Below are positions 17,748 to 24,897 of a stretch of DNA of 64,000 bases, piece after piece. The position numbers and the translations under genes were made by a program. A model generated the notes under the pieces. It was not told where the DNA came from and searched no databases. It saw only the letters and a list, made by a program, of their open reading frames with translations. The number at the start of each line of letters is the position of its first letter. Position 1 is the stretch's first letter. Origin of the DNA: Casp-actino8 sp001510455 (GTDB lineage Bacteria; Actinomycetota; Acidimicrobiia; Acidimicrobiales; Ilumatobacteraceae); NCBI GenBank assembly GCA_027592035.1, contig JAQCIK010000006.1, positions 33,591-97,590 of the forward strand, read 5' to 3'.

Positions 17748-18356
17748 GTGTTCACCGGCATCGTGGAAGAACTTGGCACCGTGGTGTCGTCGGTCCCGGT
17801 TTCGACCGAATGGGGTCCCGGGGTTCGGCTGCGAATCGAAGCCTCGACAGTGCTCGACGGATCGGAACTCGGGGCCTCGATCGCCGTCAACGGCTGTTGT
17901 TTGACCCTCGTCGATCAGGGCACGGACCACGGCCGGTCCTGGTGGGACACCGACGTGAGCGACGAAACCCTCCAGCGCACCACCACCGGCTCGCTACACC
18001 CCGGTGATCGGGTCAACCTGGAACGGCCCATGGCCCTCGGCGATCGACTCGGCGGCCACATGGTGCTCGGTCATGTGGATGCCGTCGGAGAGGTCGTGTC
18101 TCCCGCCCCCGATCTGGTGGTGCGAGTACCGAAGCACCTCATGAAGTATCTAGTCGAGAAGGGTTCCGTCACCGTCGACGGCATCAGCCTCACCGCATTC
18201 GATCTCACGGATGACTCGTTCCGAGTGGCAGTGATTCCGCACACGGCCGAAGTGACCACTCTCGGATTCCGGCCCGCAGGATCACACGTGAATCTCGAGA
18301 TGGACGTGCTCGCGAAGCACATCGAGCGCTTGGTCGCCCCGCACACGCAAAACTGA
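17748..18356 (+). CDS. ribE: Riboflavin synthase alpha chain
   Basis: Dismutates two 6,7-dimethyl-8-ribityllumazine molecules to riboflavin. 202 residues made of two similar beta-barrel halves. The diagnostic N-terminus FTGIVEELG follows directly after the GTG start; GCCLTL in the first half and KGSVTVDGISLT in the second half are the substrate-loop signatures. The GTG at 17748 was preferred to an upstream ATG in frame (17676) because the family begins MFTGIVEE. It is the only riboflavin-ring gene in view and stands apart from ribF. Confidence 0.95.
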   Translation: MFTGIVEELGTVVSSVPVSTEWGPGVRLRIEASTVLDGSELGASIAVNGCCLTLVDQGTDHGRSWWDTDVSDETLQRTTTGSLHPGDRVNLERPMALGDRLGGHMVLGHVDAVGEVVSPAPDLVVRVPKHLMKYLVEKGSVTVDGISLTAFDLTDDSFRVAVIPHTAEVTTLGFRPAGSHVNLEMDVLAKHIERLVAPHTQN

Positions 18357-18407
18357 ACCCTCTCCCGAACCGCGTCATTCCAGACATCCACCACGAACCC
18401 TGCCGAC

Positions 18408-18413
18408 TACCGT
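18408..18413 (+). promoter_or_regulatory. Leaderless-type -10 (TACCGT) of the chorismate mutase-VOC gene
   Basis: TACCGT 7 nt before the GTG at 18421; no Shine-Dalgarno. Confidence 0.45.
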
Positions 18414-18420
18414 TGCCGAC

Positions 18421-19203
18421 GTGACTTCCGACCTGTCGCATCTGCGAGCCCGCATCGACGAGCTCGACCGTGAGCTGATCAGGATCCTCGCCGAGCGACT
18501 GGCTGTCTGCCACGAGGTGGCCCGGGTCAAGGAAACCTCCGACACCGCCATCATCCAGCCCGACCGAGTGCGCGACGTGGTCGCCGTTCGCCGACAGTGG
18601 GCCATCGAGGCTGGAATCGATCCCGACTTCGCCGAGCAGATCGTCCGTGTTCTGCTGTCCGAGACTCATCGCATCGAAGTCGCTGGTCGCCGTCCCGATG
18701 CCGCGCCCGACAAGGCGGCCACACCCGACGGCACTCGTTCGGCCATCGACACCGTCGCCAGTCGCATCGATCACGTCGTCATTGCAGTTGACGACATCGA
18801 CTCCGCCAGCGTCACGTTCACCGATCGTCTCGGATTCCACGTCGACGAATCGTCTCCCAAACATCGTGGTATGCGCGTGTTGTCGGCCGGTGGAGTGACG
18901 ATCGTGCTGGTCGGCCCCGATGCCAGCCCCGACGTGGCGCGCCATCTGAGCCAGCACGGCGCCGGCATACATCACGTCTCGATCGACGTCCTGAACGCCG
19001 GCTACGCCCATGCCGCGCTCACCTCGATGCCGAGTTCTCAACTGACTGATGTCGTGGTCGACGACGATGGCCACGAGCAGTTCTTCACCGCCCGTGATCC
19101 GGGAACCAGCGTCCAGGTGGGTTTCATCTCTCGCACCGGTCATCGAGTGGGTGTGTCCACGGCCAACGTGCTCGAGGCGTTTCGCGACCGCTCGAACGGT
19201 TAG
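18421..19203 (+). CDS. Chorismate mutase (AroQ) fused to a VOC/glyoxalase-fold domain
   Basis: 260 residues in two parts. Residues about 1-85 form an AroQ-type three-helix chorismate mutase: LRARIDELDRELIRILAERL, the HEVARVK helix with its catalytic Lys, and a C-terminal QIVRVLLSETHRIE helix. After a linker (about 90-117), residues 118-250 form a single VOC module with IDHVVIAVDDIDSA, GIHHVSIDV and EQFFTARDPGTSVQVGFIS. Two metal-ligand His are visible, but the usual third ligand Glu is replaced in VQVGF. The module resembles a half of 4-hydroxyphenylpyruvate dioxygenase-like proteins. It may make prephenate and act on, or sense, a downstream aromatic keto acid (inference). The GTG start fits the promoter spacing. 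Confidence 0.85.
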   Translation: MTSDLSHLRARIDELDRELIRILAERLAVCHEVARVKETSDTAIIQPDRVRDVVAVRRQWAIEAGIDPDFAEQIVRVLLSETHRIEVAGRRPDAAPDKAATPDGTRSAIDTVASRIDHVVIAVDDIDSASVTFTDRLGFHVDESSPKHRGMRVLSAGGVTIVLVGPDASPDVARHLSQHGAGIHHVSIDVLNAGYAHAALTSMPSSQLTDVVVDDDGHEQFFTARDPGTSVQVGFISRTGHRVGVSTANVLEAFRDRSNG

Positions 19204-19348
19204 TCTGTCGTCAGCACGACAGGGTGGGGTCCAGAAAGCTCGTCTCACATCTTTCGGTTCCTCGTTGTGCTCTGGCAACAACCGAGTCCGTGTGTCGAAA
19301 GAGGGTTCCGTCAGGGACCCGTTCGACCTGATTCTCCGAGGTTCGTTC

Positions 19349-21778
19349 ATGTCTCGCCAGAGCATCCCCGTCTCCCGTCCGGGAGTTTCTTTCCAACATC
19401 TCGTCGACATGCCACTCGACGACGTCATGTCCGAGGCGCGCCGGATCCGCGATCGGCACCACGGCTCACGGGTGACCTTCTCCCCCAAGGTGTTCATCCC
19501 GCTCACGATGCTGTGTCGCGACACGTGCGGATACTGCACGTTCGCCCAGCCGCCGGCTCGACTCGAGAGTCCGTATCTCTCACCCGACGAGGTTCTGAGC
19601 ATTGCCAAGCGGGGCGCGAAGTTGGGCTGCCACGAGGCGCTCTTCACTCTCGGTGAAGCACCCGAAGAGCGCTACACCGTCGCACGTGACTGGCTCGATG
19701 AGCACGGTTATTCGTCGACCGTCGACTATCTGGTTGCGATGGCACGTCTCGTTCTCGACGAGACCGGGCTGCTCCCCCATGCCAACGCCGGAGCACTGAA
19801 TGCCGACGACCTCGGCCGCTTGCGCTCGGTCAGTCCGAGCCAAGGAATGATGGTCGAGACGCTCCGTCACGATCTGGCCTGTCACCGGGGCGCACCCGAC
19901 AAGACGCCCGAGCGCCGACTCGCCACGCTCGAACACGCCGGCGAACTTCGCGTTCCGTTCACGACCGGAATTCTCGTCGGTATCGGCGAAACCCGTGCCG
20001 ATCGGCTCGACGCTCTCGAGGCCATCGCCGACTCGCACCGCCGCCACGGCCACGTTCAAGAGGTGATCGTCCAGAACTTCTTGCCGAAGCCGCGTACCGG
20101 CATGCAGAACGAGGCACCCTGCCCGCAGGACGAGTTCTTGTGGTCGATCGCTGCCGCCCGCGTGATTCTTCCGCCCGAGATCCACCTGCAGGCACCACCC
20201 AACTTGTCGGACGACTTCGGGGTCCTGCTCGACGCCGGAATCGACGACTGGGGTGGCGTGTCACCGGTGACGGCCGATCACGTGAATCCCGAGCGACCAT
20301 GGCCCGATCTCGATCGGCTCCGCGACGTCACCCAGTCGCGTGGCATGAACCTCGCACCGCGACTCACGGTGTACCCCGAATACACGACCGGAGCGAACTC
20401 CCTCAGCCTCACGATCGATACTCCGAAATGGATCGACGCCGGTCTGAGATTTGCCGTCCTCGATCGCAGTGATGCCGAAGGACTCGGACGCGACGACCCG
20501 GGGGCGATGTGGCCCGAGAAGGTCACCTCCGCCGACGTGGTGCACGACGGAGCCGAGGTCGTCCTGGTGGGACACCGCAGTACTCAGTGGTATAGCGGGG
20601 CGAACAACGAACCACCCGCGCTGGTATCGCTCGGCACACGATCGGGCGCCACCAGCACCCGAGAGGCCGGTTCACGTGTCCACGAGATCATCTCCGGTCA
20701 TCAGTCGGGACACGAACTCGGAGCCGACGAGATCGTGTCCCTGTTCCGCGCCCGTGGCCACGAAGTCGCCCACATCGCCGAATACGCCGACGAACTGCGC
20801 GAGCGAGCCGTCGGCGACGTGGTGACCTGGGTCCACAACCGCAACATCAACTACACCAACGTGTGCACCTTCAAGTGCAAGTTCTGCGGCTTTTCCAAAG
20901 GTCCTCTGTCGCTCAATCTCCGCGGTACGCCGTATGTGCTCACGCTCGACGACATCGCGCGCCGAGCCGAGGAGGCTTGGAACATGGGGGCCACCGAAGT
21001 GACCCTTCAGGGCGGAATACATCCTGATTTCGACGGCGACTACTACCTGCACGTCACTCAAGCCGTGAAGGACGCGGTGCCCGACATGCACATGCACGGG
21101 TTCACGGCCCTCGAGATCACCGAGGGGGCCCGTCGCAACGGCGAAGACCTCGAGAGCTATCTCATCAAGATGAAGAATGCTGGATTAGCGTCACTGCCCG
21201 GAACTGCAGCCGAAATTCTCGACACGCGCGCCCGAGCCATCCTGTGTGGCGACAAGGTCGATGCTGACGAATGGCTCGAGTGCCACCGCGTGGCACACCG
21301 AGTCGGGTTGCACTCGAACATCACGATCATGTTCGGATCGATCGAAGAACCCGAATCCTGGGCCGAGCACATGATCCGAACCAGGGAGCTCCAGAAGGAG
21401 ACCGGCGGCTTCACGGAATTCATTCCTCTTCCGTTCGTCCACATGGCATCGCCGATCTATCTGCAGAAGAAATCCCGGCGAGGCCCGACCTTCCGCGAAA
21501 CCGTCCTCATGCACGCAATCGGTCGCATCGTCTACGACGGATTGATCGACAACGTTCAAGTGAGTTGGGTGAAGATCGGTGTCCCCGGGGCCCGCCAACT
21601 CCTGCGGGCCGGCTGCAACGATCTGGGCGGAACCTTGATGGACGAGAACATCTCGCGGGCCGCCGGAGCCAATCACGGCCAGAAGATGTCCGAGGATTCG
21701 TTCCGGGCCGTCGCGTCTCCGCTCGGTCGTTCACTCGTTCAGCGCAGCACCGGATACAAGATCATTCAGCCCAGTTGA
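19349..21778 (+). CDS. fbiC: FO synthase (fused CofG-CofH)
   Basis: Makes the deazaflavin chromophore FO of coenzyme F420 from tyrosine and the riboflavin precursor 5-amino-6-ribitylaminouracil. 809 residues with two radical-SAM domains in one chain, as in Actinomycetota. The CofG half has Cys56/60/63 (CRDTCGYC) and the CofH half Cys506/510/513 (CTFKCKFC), each binding a 4Fe-4S cluster. The ATG at 19349 has GAGG 6 nt upstream; the open frame extends 100 codons further but overlaps the preceding gene. It provides F420 for enzymes such as the LLM protein at 4976. Confidence 0.95.
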   Translation: MSRQSIPVSRPGVSFQHLVDMPLDDVMSEARRIRDRHHGSRVTFSPKVFIPLTMLCRDTCGYCTFAQPPARLESPYLSPDEVLSIAKRGAKLGCHEALFTLGEAPEERYTVARDWLDEHGYSSTVDYLVAMARLVLDETGLLPHANAGALNADDLGRLRSVSPSQGMMVETLRHDLACHRGAPDKTPERRLATLEHAGELRVPFTTGILVGIGETRADRLDALEAIADSHRRHGHVQEVIVQNFLPKPRTGMQNEAPCPQDEFLWSIAAARVILPPEIHLQAPPNLSDDFGVLLDAGIDDWGGVSPVTADHVNPERPWPDLDRLRDVTQSRGMNLAPRLTVYPEYTTGANSLSLTIDTPKWIDAGLRFAVLDRSDAEGLGRDDPGAMWPEKVTSADVVHDGAEVVLVGHRSTQWYSGANNEPPALVSLGTRSGATSTREAGSRVHEIISGHQSGHELGADEIVSLFRARGHEVAHIAEYADELRERAVGDVVTWVHNRNINYTNVCTFKCKFCGFSKGPLSLNLRGTPYVLTLDDIARRAEEAWNMGATEVTLQGGIHPDFDGDYYLHVTQAVKDAVPDMHMHGFTALEITEGARRNGEDLESYLIKMKNAGLASLPGTAAEILDTRARAILCGDKVDADEWLECHRVAHRVGLHSNITIMFGSIEEPESWAEHMIRTRELQKETGGFTEFIPLPFVHMASPIYLQKKSRRGPTFRETVLMHAIGRIVYDGLIDNVQVSWVKIGVPGARQLLRAGCNDLGGTLMDENISRAAGANHGQKMSEDSFRAVASPLGRSLVQRSTGYKIIQPS

Positions 21779-21802
21779 GTCCGGACGAGGACTGCTCCCC
21801 AT

Positions 21803-22774
21803 TCAATCCGACAAGGCGCGACGGGCATCGTCGATGTCCCGTTGTAGTTGACCCTTCAGCTCGTCGATTCCCGAAAACTTCTGCTCCCCGCGCAATCGGG
21901 TGACGAATCGTAAACGGGCGCTCTCGCCGTAGAGGTCGAGGGGTTGATGGTCCTCGGGTCCGTTGTCGATGACGTGGGCCTCGATCACCGACCAAGGCTG
22001 ATCGTCGTAGAAGGTGGGCCGACGACCGATATTGACCGCCGCCGGATACACCGCACCGGCCCGGGGACCCGAGTCGCGCACGTACCACGCTGCGTACACG
22101 CCGTCCGCCGGAATGCACATGGCCGGCGGCACTTCCACGTTCGCCGTCGGGAAACCGATGGTTCGACCACGCTTGTCACCATCGGCGACGACTCCCCGCA
22201 ATTCGTACGGCCGACCCAACATGTCATTGGCCAGCGCGATGTCGCCCTGTTGCAACGCCTGGCGAATTCCGGTGGAACTCACCACGAGATCACCATCACG
22301 ACGGATCAACGTGTACGGCACGACACCGAAGTCGTGAACCTCTCCGAGTCGTCGGAGGAGATCGACGTTGCCGGCCCGGTGACGGCCGAAGTGAAAATCC
22401 TCTCCCACCACCACGGCCCGCACTCCCAGAGCCTTCACGAGGACGCGAATCACGAAGTCTTCCGGTGACTCAGCGGCTTGCGCCTCGTCGAACCTGACGA
22501 CGGCCACGGCATCGACACCGGTATCGGCGAGCAACTCCAACTTCTGTTGCTGATCGGTGAGCAGTCTCGGCGCGGACTCGGGCCGAACGAGGCTGGCCGG
22601 ATGACGATCGAAGGTGACGATCACACTGCGAGCCGACATGTTGCCGGCGATGGTACGAACGTGGTCGACGACCGTCCGATGACCGAGGTGCAACCCGTCG
22701 TAGGCACCGATGGTGCAGACACTTCGCACACCATCCGACCACGCGGGTCGGTTGAAGTCCTCGATGATCTGCAC
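21803..22774 (-). CDS. ribF: Bifunctional riboflavin kinase / FAD synthetase
   Basis: Converts riboflavin to FMN and then FAD. 323 residues. The N-terminal FAD-synthetase nucleotidyltransferase has GAYDGLHLGHR; the C-terminal flavokinase has GRTIGFPTANV and an IEAHVIDN segment. It starts with GTG and has TAGCGT 8 nt upstream, so it may have its own promoter although truB lies 48 bp upstream on the same strand. Together with ribE and fbiC it makes this a small flavin/deazaflavin neighbourhood. Confidence 0.94.
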   Translation of the reverse strand: MQIIEDFNRPAWSDGVRSVCTIGAYDGLHLGHRTVVDHVRTIAGNMSARSVIVTFDRHPASLVRPESAPRLLTDQQQKLELLADTGVDAVAVVRFDEAQAAESPEDFVIRVLVKALGVRAVVVGEDFHFGRHRAGNVDLLRRLGEVHDFGVVPYTLIRRDGDLVVSSTGIRQALQQGDIALANDMLGRPYELRGVVADGDKRGRTIGFPTANVEVPPAMCIPADGVYAAWYVRDSGPRAGAVYPAAVNIGRRPTFYDDQPWSVIEAHVIDNGPEDHQPLDLYGESARLRFVTRLRGEQKFSGIDELKGQLQRDIDDARRALSD

Positions 22775-22782
22775 GTCGTGAG

Positions 22783-22788
22783 ACGCTA
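22783..22788 (-). promoter_or_regulatory. Leaderless-type -10 (TAGCGT) of ribF
   Basis: Minus-strand TAGCGT 8 nt before the ribF GTG. Confidence 0.4.
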
Positions 22789-22822
22789 CTGACCGGGGGT
22801 CGAGAACACGGAGTCGACGGGC

Positions 22823-23806
22823 TCAGCCCATGAGATTCACGGCTGGCCGCGCCATACCCGAACCGACCTTCGCGTTCTCGAAAGGTTCGAAGACGGCACC
22901 CGGCTCGCCGTCCACCACCACCGCCCACGGAGGCGGACCGAAACTTTCCAAACCACGCGCATCGACCACACGACCCGTCTTCAGCCCAGCCACCCATTCC
23001 GTGGCTCGCTCGCCGGAGAAGTCACATGTCGTGAGCCCACGAAGTGCCTCCCGCACCGGGAGCAACACGGCCTCGTCGATCGATCCCGCATCGGCGAGCG
23101 TGAAGGCTCCCACCGACGTCCGACGGAGGTTGGTCAGATGAGCGCCGCCTCCGAGGAGTCGTCCGAGATCGGCGGCGATCGAACGAATGAAGGTTCCCGA
23201 CGAGCAGGTCACGTCGAGTGAGATCGTCCCACGACCCTCGGCTGTCGAAACGTCGACTGCCGTCACGTCGCACCGGAAGACCGTGACCGGTCGTGCCACC
23301 CGTTCGATCTCGACACCCTCCCGAGCCAATTCGTGCAGGCGTCTGCCATCGATTCGAATGGCCGAGACCATCGGCGGAACTTGCATGATGTCACCCAACA
23401 AGTTCGCGTTCACGATCTGTTGAACGAATTCACGGCCATCGGGACGTTCCAGCCGTTCGAACACGTCGCGCATGTCGTGAGTGGCGGTCACGTCACCCGC
23501 CGCGTCGAGAGTCGACGTCTCGGATCCGAGTACGACGTCACCGGTGTACGACTTGCAACTGACCGAGGTCGCAGTCGGACTTCCCGGATCCTGCACCACG
23601 AGATCCATGAAACGCATGAGGCGAGTGGCGTCACCGACTCCGAGCACGAGCACGCCCGTGGCGTCGGGATCGAGGGTGCCGGCGTGTCCGATCTTGCGCT
23701 CTCCCAGACGACGCCGCATTCGATCGACGACGTCGTGGCTGGTGCAGCCGGCTGGTTTGTCGACGATCACCACACCGTGTAGCTGGGCAGGCTTGCGCCG
23801 AGCCAT
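22823..23806 (-). CDS. truB: tRNA pseudouridine(55) synthase
   Basis: Isomerises U55 in the T-loop of tRNAs. 327 residues. The catalytic Asp46 lies in GHAGTLDPDATGVL, and the N-terminal VDKPAGCTSHDVV and the YTGDVVLGSETSTLDAAGDV segments are standard. It follows rbfA by only 4 bp, so it sits at the end of the translation operon that starts at rimP. No anomalies. Confidence 0.95.
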   Translation of the reverse strand: MARRKPAQLHGVVIVDKPAGCTSHDVVDRMRRRLGERKIGHAGTLDPDATGVLVLGVGDATRLMRFMDLVVQDPGSPTATSVSCKSYTGDVVLGSETSTLDAAGDVTATHDMRDVFERLERPDGREFVQQIVNANLLGDIMQVPPMVSAIRIDGRRLHELAREGVEIERVARPVTVFRCDVTAVDVSTAEGRGTISLDVTCSSGTFIRSIAADLGRLLGGGAHLTNLRRTSVGAFTLADAGSIDEAVLLPVREALRGLTTCDFSGERATEWVAGLKTGRVVDARGLESFGPPPWAVVVDGEPGAVFEPFENAKVGSGMARPAVNLMG

Positions 23807-23810
23807 GGTG

Positions 23811-24236
23811 TCAGCTCTCGTCGTCGTGGCGGGCCGGACTCGGGTTCTCGCGCAAGATCTTGTCGATGCGTTCGGCCGATCGGATCACGTCGTCGACCCG
23901 GAACGACAGGATCGGCGTCTTCTTGGCACGAATCTGGCGACCCACCGCGCCCTGCAGGCGAATTCGATGTTCGTCGAGTGCCTCCACGATCGCGTCGTCT
24001 CCGTCCTCACCGTTCAAAGAGTCGAAGTACACCACTCCTCGATTCATCTCCGAATCGACGTCGACACGAGTGATGGTCACGAAAGCCAATCGCTCGTCGT
24101 CGAGGCGAATGAGTTCGTCGGCGATCACTTCACGTAGAGATTCGCCGAGACGCACCGCACGCGGGTATCCACGCGACGACCCCCGACTCGCACCGCGTGA
24201 CGGTGCGCGACGCGACGATTTCTGAGGGCGAGACAT
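23811..24236 (-). CDS. rbfA: Ribosome-binding factor A
   Basis: Small KH-fold factor needed for late 30S maturation and 16S 5'-end processing. 141 residues. A basic, Ser/Arg-rich N-terminal extension of about 24 residues precedes the family core (RLGESLREVIADELIRL, VTITRVDVDSEMNRGVVYF, LQGAVGRQIRAKKTPILSFRVD). Gap of 22 bp after the DsbA-like gene and 4 bp before truB, so clearly in the operon. Confidence 0.92.
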   Translation of the reverse strand: MSRPQKSSRRAPSRGASRGSSRGYPRAVRLGESLREVIADELIRLDDERLAFVTITRVDVDSEMNRGVVYFDSLNGEDGDDAIVEALDEHRIRLQGAVGRQIRAKKTPILSFRVDDVIRSAERIDKILRENPSPARHDDES

Positions 24237-24258
24237 GGTGCCAGGCTACGAGAAATAT

Positions 24259-24897
24259 CTACGAGAAATCCGGCTTGTCGCGCAGAGAGCGCTTCAACTC
24301 CGCAACTCCAGGCGTGGTGGCCACGACTTCGACGGCGTCCCAGAGCCGTAGAGCCTCGGCGCCGCGTGGTACGCGGGCGATGACCGGACCGAAGAACGAG
24401 CCCTCGTCGGAACTCCCGGGATGGAAGGTCAAGATGGGCGTCCCGACGTCACGTCCCGTACGGGACAACGCTTCTTCGGTGCTCGCTTCGATACGCGTAT
24501 CGAACGACCCATCGAACGCCGACGACACGAGTCCTCGATCGAATCCGGCTCGCCCGAGGCATTCACCCACGAACGACTCGGTGCTGGCGGCGAAGTCGTC
24601 GCGGCGCTGGTTCACGTGTCCCTCGGCACCCAATGCGGTGTAGAAGCGATCCACACCCTCGTTGCCGAATTCGTCATCGATACGCAACGCGACACGCAGA
24701 GCCTCGTGGCCCATGGCGTGCCACCGCTTGTACTGATCGGTGTACCAGTCGGCCGTGTTCTCGCGGTTCAGGTACTTGAGCGAAATGGGTCGCCACCTGA
24801 CGTCGTACGAACGCTGCGACTGCACTTCGACGACCCACCGCGACGTGAGCCATGCCCACGGACACACCGGATCGAAGAAGAACTCGAGATCGCTCAC
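24259..24897 (-). CDS. DsbA-family thioredoxin-fold protein (mycothiol-dependent nitroreductase Rv2466c-like)
   Basis: 212 residues with the N-terminal strand LEFFFDPVCPWAWLTSRW. The CPWAW motif keeps the first redox Cys but lacks the second of a CxxC, so a monothiol, mycothiol-type mechanism is likely. The remainder is the helical insertion and thioredoxin fold of the DsbA family (a late TPILTFHPG with the cis-Pro). The GTG start overlaps the infB stop by 4 nt (GTGA), so translation is coupled to IF2. A redox role in this operon is unexplained. A longer frame to 24981 lies inside infB. Confidence 0.82.
   Translation of the reverse strand: MSDLEFFFDPVCPWAWLTSRWVVEVQSQRSYDVRWRPISLKYLNRENTADWYTDQYKRWHAMGHEALRVALRIDDEFGNEGVDRFYTALGAEGHVNQRRDDFAASTESFVGECLGRAGFDRGLVSSAFDGSFDTRIEASTEEALSRTGRDVGTPILTFHPGSSDEGSFFGPVIARVPRGAEALRLWDAVEVVATTPGVAELKRSLRDKPDFS

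Noticed and set aside
18205..19647. 480-codon minus-strand frame over the chorismate mutase-VOC gene and fbiC
   Set aside because: Antisense to two well-supported genes; no family features.
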